NCBI RefSeq assembly: GCF_013299185.1 | Contig: NZ_JAAFKG010000001.1 | Coordinates: 186,001-250,000, forward strand | Direction: 5' to 3' | Origin: Microcoleus sp. bin48.metabat.b7b8b9.023 | GTDB lineage: Bacteria > Cyanobacteriota > Cyanobacteriia > Cyanobacteriales > Microcoleaceae | Length of the DNA: 64,000 nt | Part shown: positions 9,422 through 18,951 of the stretch, piece by piece | Numbering within the stretch: the stretch's first letter is position 1 | Layout: every line of letters begins with the position of its first letter | Translations under genes and position numbers: made by a program | The notes under the pieces: generated by a model | Seen by the model: the letters and a program-made list of their open reading frames with translations, nothing else | Told to the model about the DNA's origin: nothing | The model's database searches: none

Positions 9422-10318
9422 TTAAAGTGAATCGCGATATTTCTTAGGAGTCACACCGACGATTTTGCTGAAAGTTTTACTAAAATGACTTTGGTCGTGA
9501 AACCCGACTTGCTGCGAGATATATGCTATTGATAAATCGGGGATTTTTAACAACTGCTTGGCTTTTTTCATCCGGCACTGGGTCACGTAATTATGGGGTG
9601 CTATTCCCGTTGATTGTTTGAACAAACGACTGAAATAATAAGGACTGATTTGCACTAAATTAGCCAGTTCAGCTATGTGCAAATCTCGGCTGAGGTAGTC
9701 ATTTATGTAGTCAAAAACTATCTGCAATTTATGAGAACCAAGACCGCCTTCAACATCTTGCAGTTTTGGTTTTTGTGCACAATACCGGTGCAGTAGGTGT
9801 AGTGAAAGCGCATTTTTTAGTGCATCGACATAGAGAGTACCATTTAATCCACCTGATTGGAGTTCGGTTTTGAGGGCCCAGCCAATGCCGAAAATTAACG
9901 GATCGCTGATTGGCCAGTGCGGTATAAATTCAATGAGATTCCCGTTTGTAGATTCGTGAACTGTATTGTCGAAGTCGGTAGGGTCGATCGCGATCGCCAT
10001 AAATTCATGTTCTTCGACTGCATGTGACTGAAAATAAGTACCAGCAGCAGCGATGAACATCTGTCCACTTTGGCACGGTTCGCTACCGTACTGTTTTCCG
10101 TTCAGTGCTACTCCCCCGATAGCTGAAGAGAATATTATGCCAATGCTGTGTTGTTGGAGATAGTGTGCGGGAGATTCGTTTGGCGGCTGACGGTGATATT
10201 CGACGTGAATTCCCTGCCAATTTGCGCCGTGACTCGAGAGGATTGAGGTATTCGGCAGAATCGATTTCATCGCGTCTGGCTGGGCAAAATCGAGAATTAA
10301 TGCTTTCTCTGAGGACAT
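9422..10318 (-). CDS. AraC/XylS-family transcriptional regulator
   Basis: A 298-residue protein. Residues about 195-298 are a typical AraC double helix-turn-helix domain: HIAELANLVQISPYYFSRLF is the first HTH, and SIAYISQQVGFHDQSHFSKT with VGVTPKKYR the second. The N-terminal two thirds are a probable cupin-type sensing domain without residues that reveal the ligand. It acts in the cytoplasm as a DNA-binding activator or repressor. It lies upstream of, and in the same direction as, the giant protein gene, separated by 700 bp of repeats, so co-regulation is possible but unproven. The frame is complete and length is normal for the family. Confidence 0.92.
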   Translation of the reverse strand: MSSEKALILDFAQPDAMKSILPNTSILSSHGANWQGIHVEYHRQPPNESPAHYLQQHSIGIIFSSAIGGVALNGKQYGSEPCQSGQMFIAAAGTYFQSHAVEEHEFMAIAIDPTDFDNTVHESTNGNLIEFIPHWPISDPLIFGIGWALKTELQSGGLNGTLYVDALKNALSLHLLHRYCAQKPKLQDVEGGLGSHKLQIVFDYINDYLSRDLHIAELANLVQISPYYFSRLFKQSTGIAPHNYVTQCRMKKAKQLLKIPDLSIAYISQQVGFHDQSHFSKTFSKIVGVTPKKYRDSL

Positions 10319-10538
10319 AGCTTACACCTGCGGTAGTGGCTATTATTTTATAGGTCTGAAGTTCCCGCAGTTATACAAAGATACCCAGGGCTTACGCCAC
10401 ATATTCTCTGTCTGTTTGTCTAGCCTTCGCAATAAAATTTAATGGAATTTGACATGAGGAAGGTGGTTTTATTGTCAGGATAGGAGATATAAAACTACCA
10501 AAAGTATCGCTCAAAGGTCGGCTCGCGCGATCGGGCCA

Positions 10539-10610
10539 AGGTACGTAGTTGCGCGAAGAGCGCTCTTAGCTTATATTATCAAAGAGCGCAAAGATCGCAA
10601 CTACGTACCT
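10539..10610. repeat. Palindromic hairpin element, family 5 (copy 1)
   Basis: AGGTACGTAGTTGCG on the left pairs with CGCAACTACGTACCT on the right, with inner arms GAGCGCTCTT and AAAGAGCGC. Related copies or halves occur at 26349, 26511 and 41065-41312. It lies in the gap between the araC-like gene and petD, which holds nothing else apart from the petD terminator. Confidence 0.8.
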
Positions 10611-10621
10611 AAACGGCTCCC

Positions 10622-10690
10622 AAATAAAATGACGCCCGCTAAAGTTTCCCAGCAGTACAAAAGCACTTTATCGGAAACCCGCAGGCGTCA
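10622..10690 (-). terminator. Probable Rho-independent terminator of petB-petD
   Basis: Just downstream of petD, TGACGCCTGCGGGTTTCC pairs with GGAAAC...GCGGGCGTCA on the minus strand, with a loop of about 23 nt, and is followed by ATTTTATTT. The long stem and T-rich tail fit a factor-independent terminator. Confidence 0.7.
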
Positions 10691-10710
10691 AAATTAGACA
10701 AGCTTAAATC

Positions 10711-11193
10711 TTAGAACAGACCGAGCGTGAAAGATTTGTCGATCGGGAAAATAGCACCAATACCCAACCACAGAGTTACCGCAGTTCCCAACAGGAAGAC
10801 TGTAGTAGCCACAGGACGGCGGAACGGATTTTGGAACTTGTTGACATTCTCGATGAACGGAATCAAAATCAAGCCAACTGGAACAGCGGCCATGCAAGCA
10901 ATTCCCAACAGTTTGTTAGGCAAAACGCGCAGGAGTTGGAACACAGGCCACAAATACCATTCCGGCAGAATTTCTAGCGGAGTAGCAAAGGGATTAGCAG
11001 GTTCGCCAACTAAAGCTGGGTCAAGTACAGCCAAACCGACGCACAGAGAAATTGTTCCCATGATCACAATGGGGAAAACGTACAGCAAGTCATTGGGCCA
11101 AGCTGGTTCGCCGTAATAGTTGTGACCCATGCCCTTAGCGAGCTTAGCGCGTAGCTCTGGATCGCTCAAATCTGGTTTTTTGATAATAGACAT
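10711..11193 (-). CDS. petD: Cytochrome b6f complex subunit IV
   Basis: Subunit IV (160 aa, the normal length) forms with cytochrome b6 the core of the thylakoid cytochrome b6f complex, which oxidises plastoquinol and pumps protons between photosystems II and I. The start [20 protein letters not shown] is characteristic, and the quinol-site motif PEWY is present ([10 protein letters not shown]). Three hydrophobic helices follow. The start codon has AAGGAGAA about 10 nt upstream. It lies 183 bp downstream of petB in the same direction, the usual cyanobacterial petBD pair. Confidence 0.98.
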   Translation of the reverse strand: MSIIKKPDLSDPELRAKLAKGMGHNYYGEPAWPNDLLYVFPIVIMGTISLCVGLAVLDPALVGEPANPFATPLEILPEWYLWPVFQLLRVLPNKLLGIACMAAVPVGLILIPFIENVNKFQNPFRRPVATTVFLLGTAVTLWLGIGAIFPIDKSFTLGLF

Positions 11194-11376
11194 AGTGAGA
11201 GTGTTCTCCTTTTAGTTTTACCCGGGCTTGGCATTCCGCTGTACTCGTTAGTCCGAATCAGCGGCGCGATCGCAGGAAGTATTGACCCTAATAAATATCA
11301 TGAGAGATGAATTCTGAATTTTCAACCCAAAATTCCGCAGGGGGGCAAAAAAAATACCGCCCCCACAACTCAAAAT

Positions 11377-12045
11377 TTACAACGGGCCAGAAATGCCTTG
11401 CTTGCGAATCATCAAGAAGTGAGCCAGCATGAAGACGATAATCAGCCAAGGCAACACAAAAGTGTGCAAGCTGTAGTAACGGGTCAAAGTGCCTTGACCT
11501 ACGCTGACACCGCCGCGCAGCAGTTCCACCAGCAAAGAACCGACAAACGGGATAGCTTCGGGTACGCCGGAAACGATTTTAACGGCCCAGTAACCGACTT
11601 GATCCCAAGGTAGCGAGTAGCCTGTCACACCGAAGGAAACAGTGATGACTGCCAAGATTACTCCTGTCACCCAGGTTAATTCGCGGGGCTTTTTGAAGCC
11701 GCCGGTCAAGTAAACCCGGAAAATGTGCAGAATCATCATCAGTACCATCATGCTGGCAGACCAGCGGTGGATGGAGCGGATCAGCCAGCCGAAGTTGACT
11801 TCATTCATCAGATATTGCACTGAAGAAAAAGCTTCTGCTACCGTGGGACGGTAATAGAAAGTCATGGCGAAGCCAGTGGCAAACTGAATTAGAAAACAAA
11901 CTAGAGTAATCCCGCCCAAGCAATAGAAGATGTTGACGTGGGGAGGTACATACTTTGTAGTGATGTCGTCTGCGAGCGCCTGAATTTCCAGGCGTTCATC
12001 AAACCACTGGTAGGTTTTTGATTCGGTGATTTGTTTAGAAAACAT
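11377..12045 (-). CDS. petB: Cytochrome b6
   Basis: The 222-residue dihaem subunit of the b6f complex. Haem ligands are visible as His93 (SIHRWSAS) and His107 (ILHIFRVY) in one helix, and His194 (SLHTF) and His209 (LAHFL) in another. Cys42 in FYCLGG is the covalent attachment site of the extra haem c. The N-terminus [20 protein letters not shown] is the longer form seen in filamentous cyanobacteria. It is the first gene of petBD. AGGA lies 11 nt before the ATG. Confidence 0.98.
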   Translation of the reverse strand: MFSKQITESKTYQWFDERLEIQALADDITTKYVPPHVNIFYCLGGITLVCFLIQFATGFAMTFYYRPTVAEAFSSVQYLMNEVNFGWLIRSIHRWSASMMVLMMILHIFRVYLTGGFKKPRELTWVTGVILAVITVSFGVTGYSLPWDQVGYWAVKIVSGVPEAIPFVGSLLVELLRGGVSVGQGTLTRYYSLHTFVLPWLIIVFMLAHFLMIRKQGISGPL

Positions 12046-12634
12046 GGAGCCAGAATTCCTAAAAGAATATTGCTGTGGTTGAGGTTCAGGGCAGCAGCCA
12101 CAAGGTTTTTTTGTCGCCCCGCGCCGAGCAGTTGGCTTTTACTAGCAAATGCCTGAGGCTATTTTTAAATTTGGAGCTCACGAAAGGAAATCTATTGTGC
12201 GATCGCCCGCGAGCACTGGGAAACTAAACTAGAGCTGATCCCTACTCGCTGGCGTTGCGCGATCGAATTCCAGAGTGTGATAAAAAATGTAACATAATTG
12301 CTGTACAAATTTCACGGAGCGATGCTTTTGTCTTCGTCTGAAATAGCATTTTTTGCCAGCTCAACATTCGCCCCAAGCTGGCATACAGCCAAGAGCCGAG
12401 CCCAGGAGCAAAGTCCGAGCCGGCCGAGGCTGGCCCAGCCGTAAAATTTAATATTCATGATAAAACTTCACTAAATTTGCAATTTAATGTTACAATGAGC
12501 TAATTTTTTGTTCGCGGCTGGGCAATGATGAATCCTGAATGTCTCCGGGACAGTTGACTGCACAAAAGCTTAAAAGCTTACAAACTTAAAATACAGGAAA
12601 TGCCATACTTGCCTATCTTTGACACAAAAAAATC
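12046..12634. other. Divergent intergenic region between petB and ctpA
   Basis: This 589-bp gap must hold the promoters of petB (minus) and ctpA (plus). It has several G/C-rich short inverted repeats (GGCTGGCCCAGCC near 12429-12441) and an AT-rich stretch with TACAAT near 12492 that could be a -10 element for ctpA, but no matching -35 box is convincing. I see no small gene. Confidence 0.4.
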
Positions 12635-13924
12635 ATGCAGAGACGAGTTTTCCAGACAGCAATTATCTTCTTTCTCCAAGTCGTCCTGGTTCTAGGCGCA
12701 TGGGCTCTTCCGGCGGCGGCGCTAACTCCAGAACAGCAGTTGTTGAGCGAAGCTTGGCGAATTGTCAACCGCTCTTATGTGGACGACAGCTTCAACTCTA
12801 AAAACTGGTGGTCGATTCGCGAAAAAGCCGTCAAGGAACCGCTCAACGACAGACAGCAGACTTACGCGGCGATTCAAGGGATGCTGGCAAATCTTGACGA
12901 CCCTTTCACTCGACTGCTCAAACCAGAACAGTACCGCAGTTTGCAGGTCAACACTTCGGGAGAATTGACGGGAGTTGGGCTGCAAATTGCGATCGACCCC
13001 GAGACAAATACCCTAACAGTAGTGGCTCCTTTGGCGGGTTCGCCGGCGGATAAAGCCGGCATTCAACCGCTCGATCGCATTTTGAAAATTGACGGCACTC
13101 CTACCTCAGAATTGAGCCTGGACGAAGCTGCAACTCGAATGCGCGGCCGCATCGGCACTGCTGTTACCTTGACCTTGGGACGCGAAGGCAGGGAGGTTCC
13201 TGAAGACGTTGAGCTGGTGCGCGATCGCATTGCTTTGAATCCGGTTTACGCCGAATTGCAGTCGGGGCCGGACAATTTACCTCTGGGCTACATTCGCCTG
13301 AGTCAATTCAGCGCTAACGCCACTGAGGAAGTCGCCCACGCGATCGATCGTTTGGAAAAACAAGGCGCCGCCGCTTACATTCTCGATTTGCGGAACAACC
13401 CGGGCGGGCTGTTGCAAGCTGGGATTGAAATTGCGCGCCTGTGGATCGATTCCGGGACGATCGTCTACACGGTCAACAGACAAGGCATTCTCGGCAGTTT
13501 TGAGGCTTCTGGACAAGCCTTGACTGGCGATCCGCTGATTGTTTTGGTGAACAAGGGAACGGCTAGTGCTAGCGAAATTTTGGCGGGTGCGCTGCAAGAT
13601 AACGGCAGAGCTCAACTGGTGGGCGAAAAGACTTTCGGCAAAGGACTGATTCAGTCGCTGTTTGATTTGTCCGACGGTTCCGGGTTGGCTGTAACTGTTG
13701 CTAAATACGAGACACCGAACCACACGGATATTAACAAATTGGGGATTTCGCCCGATCGCGCAGTGCCGCTAGAACCGATTGCGCGCGATCGAATTGGCAC
13801 TGAAGAAGACTTACAATATCAAGCTGCATTGCAACTGCTAAAAGAAAAAACTGTGATGGCAAAGACGGCGGTTGAAACCGCGCCCAGACAAACAATGTCC
13901 GCCTCCGCAGACGCAAGACAATAA
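12635..13924 (+). CDS. ctpA: Carboxyl-terminal processing protease, S41A family
   Basis: A 429-residue serine protease of the type that trims the C-terminal extension of the photosystem II D1 precursor. Residues 1-29 form a signal peptide (FLQVVLVLGAWALPAAA) for export to the thylakoid lumen or periplasm. A PDZ domain follows (about 110-190; GVGLQIAI, DRILKIDG). The catalytic pair is Ser311 in KGTASASE and Lys336 in TFGKG, spaced 25 residues as in known D1 proteases. Which of the cyanobacterial Ctp paralogues this is cannot be decided from the sequence alone; CtpA is the best fit. Downstream is a terminator hairpin. Confidence 0.92.
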   Translation: MQRRVFQTAIIFFLQVVLVLGAWALPAAALTPEQQLLSEAWRIVNRSYVDDSFNSKNWWSIREKAVKEPLNDRQQTYAAIQGMLANLDDPFTRLLKPEQYRSLQVNTSGELTGVGLQIAIDPETNTLTVVAPLAGSPADKAGIQPLDRILKIDGTPTSELSLDEAATRMRGRIGTAVTLTLGREGREVPEDVELVRDRIALNPVYAELQSGPDNLPLGYIRLSQFSANATEEVAHAIDRLEKQGAAAYILDLRNNPGGLLQAGIEIARLWIDSGTIVYTVNRQGILGSFEASGQALTGDPLIVLVNKGTASASEILAGALQDNGRAQLVGEKTFGKGLIQSLFDLSDGSGLAVTVAKYETPNHTDINKLGISPDRAVPLEPIARDRIGTEEDLQYQAALQLLKEKTVMAKTAVETAPRQTMSASADARQ

Positions 13925-13950
13925 AGTAGTTTCAACTACCACTTCTTCAA

Positions 13951-13973
13951 CCCGCATCAGGCGGGTTTTGTTT
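13951..13973 (+). terminator. Rho-independent terminator of ctpA
   Basis: CCCGC-ATCAG-GCGGG followed by TTTTGTTTG, 27 nt after the ctpA stop. The stem is short (5 bp, all G/C) but the T-tract is good. Confidence 0.65.
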
Positions 13974-14008
13974 GTATGGGGGCGAATGGAATTCGCCCGC
14001 TCTTCAGA

Positions 14009-14422
14009 TTAAGGTTGCAGGGTAGATTCCTCAGAATCGGGTGCTTCGGGTTCCTGCAAAATCACCGGGCGTTGCTGGGGATCGGCTCGATTGCTTTGCT
14101 CTTGCATCACAGTTTTAGCGAGACTGGGGTCAAAATAGCGGTTAAAGTCCGATCGCGACTTATCGACTCGCGCTTGAGTAAGATTCACTTCAGCTTGGAT
14201 TTCGTGCAACTTTTCTTGGACTCCCCGGTAGTGGGGCCAAAGCTGAATCAAAGCAGAAGTCGCACACACTGACAGAACTACATTAACTGCTAACTTGACT
14301 CCTGTTTCGGCGGCGAGCGTTTGATGAGGGTAGGAACGCTGGCTGCTGCTGCGACGAGGAGTAACCCGAGGGGGAGTTTTTACAGGACGTAGTGGGGTAA
14401 CGGTAGGTTGAATCGCTTGCAT
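14009..14422 (-). CDS. Small conserved membrane protein with coiled coil
   Basis: A 137-residue protein with a basic, proline-rich N-terminus (about 1-40), one hydrophobic segment (about 42-62, GVKLAVNVVLSVCATSALIQ), a charged helical stretch that can form a coiled coil (about 66-100, VQEKLHEIQAEVNLTQARVD) and an acidic tail. The single-pass plus coiled-coil layout resembles septum-formation initiator proteins (FtsB/DivIC), but I see no decisive motif. It lies between ctpA (convergent) and psaM (same strand). Function unknown. Confidence 0.7.
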   Translation of the reverse strand: MQAIQPTVTPLRPVKTPPRVTPRRSSSQRSYPHQTLAAETGVKLAVNVVLSVCATSALIQLWPHYRGVQEKLHEIQAEVNLTQARVDKSRSDFNRYFDPSLAKTVMQEQSNRADPQQRPVILQEPEAPDSEESTLQP

Positions 14423-14702
14423 AATTTTTTTTTCAAATACCTGAGACTGACTTTTTAGAGCTGACCACAGAAAATTCTGAGTTTAACGCACACCCGCCCC
14501 TGTTTGTCAGGGTGCTCGCAGCCCAAATTTTTGAGACTGGGTGACGGCTGAGGACGGAATTTCCCAATAAAAATGCCTGCCCTTGCAGTCTCGTCTTCGT
14601 GACCACAAACAATCTACTGCACGATGACAGCAATTGTCTGTAATTTCGAGATTTAACTAAGGAGGACAGGCGACGGTGCGGTTCGCTACTGGTGTCTCGA
14701 AA

Positions 14703-14798
14703 CTACTTGTACAGTTCTGTTGACAGCCGGAAAGCCAAGATTCCCGGAATCAAAGCAATTACGAGCGCTACGTAGACTTGGGTATCTGTTAAAGACAT
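14703..14798 (-). CDS. psaM: Photosystem I reaction centre subunit XII (PsaM)
   Basis: A 31-codon gene. The peptide begins [19 protein letters not shown] and ends FRLSTELYK, matching the length, single transmembrane helix and C-terminal RLSTELYK of cyanobacterial PsaM. It stabilises trimeric photosystem I in the thylakoid membrane. GGAG lies about 10 nt upstream of the ATG. No other small photosystem gene was found in the flanking gaps (14423-14702 and 14799-15173). The 375-bp upstream gap holds the psaM and terC promoters, which I could not place. Confidence 0.93.
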   Translation of the reverse strand: MSLTDTQVYVALVIALIPGILAFRLSTELYK

Positions 14799-15173
14799 AT
14801 GAGGAAAACTCCATTTTACGGGCACGAGCTTTCATCAATTTGAGACAAATTGGCGCTTTTGGGAATCTTTTGTTACAAATCGACAAGTAATTCGGCGCCG
14901 TTGGGGAGGAGTGGGAGAGGGGGATCGCGGGAGATGGGGAAAATCTTGATGGTTGACTTCTGGTTCTCGGAGCGAGATCGATCGCTTAAATCCGCTACAT
15001 CCGTTAAAATCCCGTAGATTGCTTGTTGCCGAACTGCCATAGCGATCGCGATCGCCCGCGACAAAGTTACCGCACTAGGTTACGATAAGTGAAGGTGACA
15101 CTCATTTATAAACAGAGCCGGTGATTTGCGCTGAGCTCGACCCTTGCAAATCGTTAGGTGCACAAAATAATTA

Positions 15174-15944
15174 ATGCTAGATCAATTTCTCGAGGCTTCA
15201 CCCAATTTGGGAGTTGACACCTTTTTTTTATTGTTGGTTTTGGTAGCTTTGGAGGCGGTGCTTTCGGCTGACAACGCGATCGCCCTGGCATCTATTTCCA
15301 AAGGTTTAGAAGAACCCAAGCTACAGCAACAAGCTCTCAACATCGGTTTGATAATTGCTTTTGTACTGCGAATAGCACTAATTTTAATGGCGACTTGGGT
15401 GATCCAGTTCTGGCAGTTTGAACTGCTGGGAGCCCTGTATCTGCTGTGGCTAGTTTTCCAGCACTTTGCCTCAGAGGCTGACTCTGATGGAGAACATCAC
15501 GGCCCCAGATTTGCGTCTCTGTGGAAAGCAATTCCAGTAATTGCTCTGACGGATTTAGCTTTTTCTTTGGATAGCGTTACAACTGCGATCGCGATTTCTG
15601 ACCAAACTTGGCTGGTGTTGACGGGCGCGACAATTGGCATCATTACCCTGCGATTTATGGCGGGCTTGTTCATCCGCTGGCTGGATGAATTCGTACACCT
15701 TGAAACTGCTGGCTACATTACAGTCGGTTTCGTGGGAATGCGACTGCTGGTGAAGGTAATCAATGAGAGTTTAGTACCTCCCCAGTGGCTGGTAGTTTCT
15801 TCTATCGCCTTAATGTTTGTCTGGGGATTTTCTAAGCGCACTCCCGATCCGTTAGAGATTGTAGAATCTGCGGAAGTTGCTGTCAATCTGCCGGATGCAG
15901 AAGTTAAAGTCCCGGAAGCGCAAGCACAGAATTCCGAAATTTAA
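15174..15944 (+). CDS. TerC-family integral membrane protein
   Basis: A 256-residue polytopic membrane protein of the TerC/YkoY family, whose members are implicated in metal (Mn, tellurite-linked) homeostasis at the plasma or thylakoid membrane. The two family hallmarks with acidic residues inside helices are present: EAVLSADNAIALA (about 26-38) and DLAFSLDSVTTAIA (about 122-135). Seven or so hydrophobic segments are visible, and a hydrophilic tail rich in Glu/Val (after 225) is specific to this copy. The ATG follows an AT-rich leader. I looked for a manganese yybP-ykoY riboswitch upstream and did not see its conserved core. Confidence 0.88.
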   Translation: MLDQFLEASPNLGVDTFFLLLVLVALEAVLSADNAIALASISKGLEEPKLQQQALNIGLIIAFVLRIALILMATWVIQFWQFELLGALYLLWLVFQHFASEADSDGEHHGPRFASLWKAIPVIALTDLAFSLDSVTTAIAISDQTWLVLTGATIGIITLRFMAGLFIRWLDEFVHLETAGYITVGFVGMRLLVKVINESLVPPQWLVVSSIALMFVWGFSKRTPDPLEIVESAEVAVNLPDAEVKVPEAQAQNSEI

Positions 15945-15955
15945 GGAACGAAAAT

Positions 15956-16067
15956 GGCGTTGCTGATTTACGGTATGAAAGGCTAAATAGGTCTGTCATA
16001 GAAACCTGTATCCACAAAGGTTTTGGATTTTAAACTTATTTTTTTCATACCATGATTAAGCAACGCC
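15956..16067. mobile_element. MITE-like element with 25-bp terminal inverted repeats
   Basis: GGCGTTGCTGATTTACGGTA at the left matches, with few mismatches, the complement of the right end (GGCGTTGCTTAATCATGGTA), both continuing TGAAA. The 112-bp element carries no gene and lies between terC and the convergent M48 peptidase gene. The ends look like those of a DNA transposon, so a non-autonomous derivative is inferred. No clear target-site duplication was recognised. Confidence 0.7.
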
Positions 16068-16074
16068 GATAGCA

Positions 16075-17973
16075 CTAACGTTTCAGGATTAAAGACCCTT
16101 CCACCAGGGACATCTTTTTTTGCAAATTGCCGGAACTACTGTGATTCAAAATGATGACATAAGCTTGAATAGGAAACTGCAAACTTTTCGCCAGCAGGTC
16201 GGCCACATTATGAGCCGCATTCTCATTTTCTATCAAACCTCGTTTGCGAACGATTCCTAGGATACATAATTTTTTTTCGGGAAAGTAGGTGATAACTTTC
16301 TCTACCAAATAAGCTTCTTCAACCTGTGAATAGGGAGCCAACTGTTGTTTTAGTTCATCTACTTCTGATGGTTCTAGAGTATGAGGTTTGAGTTGGTCGC
16401 GATCGCTCGCGCTAGCTCTTTCCTGTTGAGCTTTGAGCAGCAACTGAGAATGCTTCTCGGCTCGATCGCGATATTTGTCTGCTTTGTCAGTTTGACCTCG
16501 TTGCCAGAAAAAACAGTAAATTAGCTCGCAGCCGTCTATTACCCAATCTATCCTTTGTGTCATAGCCTTTTCCAGGCAAGCAATACCTACTGGATCGTCC
16601 TTTTGTAGTAAGATCTGCCCGAGGCTATAGTTGGCTTCTGCACAATCGGGGTGAGTTTTTAAGACATCTTGCAACAAGGGAATTGCGGCTTCACCACCTC
16701 GCACTTGTAATGTGTAATGGGCTCGTTCCCATGCTTCTGGTTCATCCAGTGCTTGCACTTGTGCTTTTTGCTCTAAAGCTTGCAGTTTACTTTGGATTTC
16801 TTGGAGGTAAGCATACTGCTGCCGCCAAGGTGTCGATGCTGCTTCTTTCCAATCGCGATCGAACTGGGTAGCAAACTGTTGTAAGCTGTTTCCGAGAAGA
16901 TGTTCTGCTGCACTTGTTTGTATGGTTACTGACTGAAGCAATTTTGGCGATCGAGTTCTCAGATAACCTAGGGATTTGAGTCGATCGCTCAGACAGGGAT
17001 GGGTGTCTGCATTATCGGTCTTTTCTGCCAGAGCCTGCTCTAACCATAGATTGGTCTGTGCTTCTGCGATCGCACCGTGCAGGAAAGTCAACATAGAAGA
17101 ATAAGCATTGTCCGGCGGATCGACCCGATCTGCAACCTGCTTCTGGATATCTGACCAAAAGGAACTTTCTAGAAAACGGGCTTTGATTTTTACATTAATT
17201 AGCGCCTCAGCCGCATGGCGTACTCCAGCGAGTTGGGCTGCACAGCGATCGGCTTCGTACTCATCCATCCGTGCTAGGGTAAAAGAGTAGGCATTAAAGG
17301 AAGGCCAATACCATTCTAGGAAGCTATTAAACAACTTTGATGCTCCATGTTGCTCGCTCTGGTATAACCGTTCGTAAATCTGCAACCAGGTTTTGCGAAT
17401 TCGATAAATCCATGCCGCGAAGCGAGAATGATTGCCAGAGAGATGTCCTAATTCGTGTGCTAGAACGGCTTTAAATTGTTCCAAAGACAAGGACTGCATC
17501 AGGGGAAGTCCTAGAAGCAAGTAGTTTTTTTGCCAGCCAAAGATACCCAGCCGCGGAACTTGAACGACTGCTGCATTGAATTCTCGATTCAACAAGATGT
17601 TGTGGAATCGGGGAGCCTCAAGTTTAGCGGTCAATTCGTCTACCATGCCGAATAAGTGAGGAACTCGATCGCGACTGAGTTTCAATCCTTGAGGATGGGG
17701 GAAAGTTACCCAGAGCGATCGTACAATTGCCCATGCCGGAATCAGTAACAAAATGCCAAACTTAATGATGTAACCATTGATGTGATGGCTAAACATCATC
17801 ACAAAGACTAACAGCCCGATCAGTGCGAATAACCCAGCAAGTATTAAAAAGATGTAGGCATAACCTAATACGGCAAACAGGGCTACTCGCAAGCGGTAAC
17901 TTCCCGGATGACGCTGCGAGAATTCTTCCAAATTTTTGACTAATTTATCAAACTCTTTCTGATTGATTGCCAT
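16075..17973 (-). CDS. M48-family zinc metallopeptidase with TPR-like C-terminus
   Basis: A 632-residue membrane protease. Two hydrophobic hairpin segments (about 30-60 and 68-90) precede the peptidase domain. The zinc motif HELGH is at 173-177 (AVLAHELGHLSGNH), and the third ligand is probably Glu238 in DEYEAD. The second half is helical and contains a TPR-like segment (GGEAAIPLLQDVLKTHPDCAEANYS, about 425-450), then a C-terminal alpha/beta domain. Related proteases (HtpX, Ste24, BepA) act in membrane or envelope protein quality control; that role is inferred here. It stands alone, in the opposite direction to terC. The frame is complete. Confidence 0.88.
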   Translation of the reverse strand: MAINQKEFDKLVKNLEEFSQRHPGSYRLRVALFAVLGYAYIFLILAGLFALIGLLVFVMMFSHHINGYIIKFGILLLIPAWAIVRSLWVTFPHPQGLKLSRDRVPHLFGMVDELTAKLEAPRFHNILLNREFNAAVVQVPRLGIFGWQKNYLLLGLPLMQSLSLEQFKAVLAHELGHLSGNHSRFAAWIYRIRKTWLQIYERLYQSEQHGASKLFNSFLEWYWPSFNAYSFTLARMDEYEADRCAAQLAGVRHAAEALINVKIKARFLESSFWSDIQKQVADRVDPPDNAYSSMLTFLHGAIAEAQTNLWLEQALAEKTDNADTHPCLSDRLKSLGYLRTRSPKLLQSVTIQTSAAEHLLGNSLQQFATQFDRDWKEAASTPWRQQYAYLQEIQSKLQALEQKAQVQALDEPEAWERAHYTLQVRGGEAAIPLLQDVLKTHPDCAEANYSLGQILLQKDDPVGIACLEKAMTQRIDWVIDGCELIYCFFWQRGQTDKADKYRDRAEKHSQLLLKAQQERASASDRDQLKPHTLEPSEVDELKQQLAPYSQVEEAYLVEKVITYFPEKKLCILGIVRKRGLIENENAAHNVADLLAKSLQFPIQAYVIILNHSSSGNLQKKMSLVEGSLILKR

Positions 17974-18951
17974 AGGAAACAGTTGTTTTATATGTGCTGA
18001 TGGCCAATTGCATTAATTGCACAAAAGTATGATGGGCTCGAGGTTTCTGGTTTTGTATAACCAGCGCTAATAACTCGTCGATGCCAACCAATAACCTTTA
18101 TAGGTTAAACTCAATGCTGTAAATGCTGTTTAAGTCAAGATTAATTATTATTCCCACCCATCCTAATTCAAATTTTTTGGATGGTCGGGCGGTGTTTACA
18201 AAAATTGATGGGAGTTGTCGGCGAGATGAATTGGGAAGTTGCGATCGCTCTTTGTATATAGTGCGTTCGTCCTGGTTGCTCTCGTGAGCGATCGCAGACA
18301 TTACTCGATCGACCTAATGGAAGTAGAATTAGCCCTATAGGAAGGTAGCTATCTGCGATCGGACGTGGCGATGCTTAGGTTGGGGAGATAGCGACGGGTA
18401 GAGGAAGTGGTTCAGGTGCTGTCTGGGGAGGTGGCGGATGTGAAGAGATTTGTTGGGTAAAGTGCGATCGCGCCAAAGCTACTGTCTAAATGTCGATCGC
18501 CACTATTTTACCGCGATCGGCTGTATCGACTTGAGGCAGGACTTGAGATTGATAAATCCGATCACCCGCTACAGCAAATTCTTGTTTGCTGTAGCGGGGT
18601 TGTCGGGCTATAGTCGTTTTACCTGGTTTCAACGTTTGCTGTTAATTAAATGGAGTGAGGGGTGCAGACAACAGTAGCTGAGTCTTTTCAAAAATTGTTA
18701 CGCGGGAATTTGTAGCGACTTATAGAACGCATTTGACATCTTTGAGTTTTTGGGTTGGGTGACGAGAAATATAGAGAGAAACCAGTTTCTGATATTTACG
18801 CAAGGGGCGAGAAACCGGGTTTTTACGAGTTTTTGGGTTGGGTGACGAGAAATATAGAGAGAAACCCGGTTTCTGATATTTACGCAAAATAGATCTGAAA
18901 TGGGTTCTATATGGATGAATGAGAATCCGATCGACATCCCCTAAAAATCCA
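17974..18951. other. Intergenic region, about 980 bp, no convincing gene
   Basis: Several short open frames exist here, but none has a ribosome binding site, recognisable domain or codon use like the neighbours. The only structured part is the duplicated 60-bp segment at 18744-18887, which contains the palindrome GAAACCCGGTTTC that also occurs at about 56247. The left end must contain the promoter of the M48 peptidase gene. Confidence 0.5.
18744..18887. repeat. Direct repeat, two 60-bp copies 83 bp apart
   Basis: Copies at 18744-18803 and 18827-18887 share GAGTTTTTGGGTTGGGTGAC, GAAATATAGAGAGAAACC and TTTCTGATATTTACGCAA with only a one-base indel. A GAAACCGGG half-palindrome lies between them. 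Confidence 0.85.

Noticed and set aside
14799-15173. Manganese (yybP-ykoY) riboswitch before the TerC gene
   Set aside because: The conserved core sequences and paired stems are not visible.
18098-18677. Small ORFs in the gap before the mrp genes
   Set aside because: No ribosome binding sites, atypical composition and no similarity to anything I recognise.
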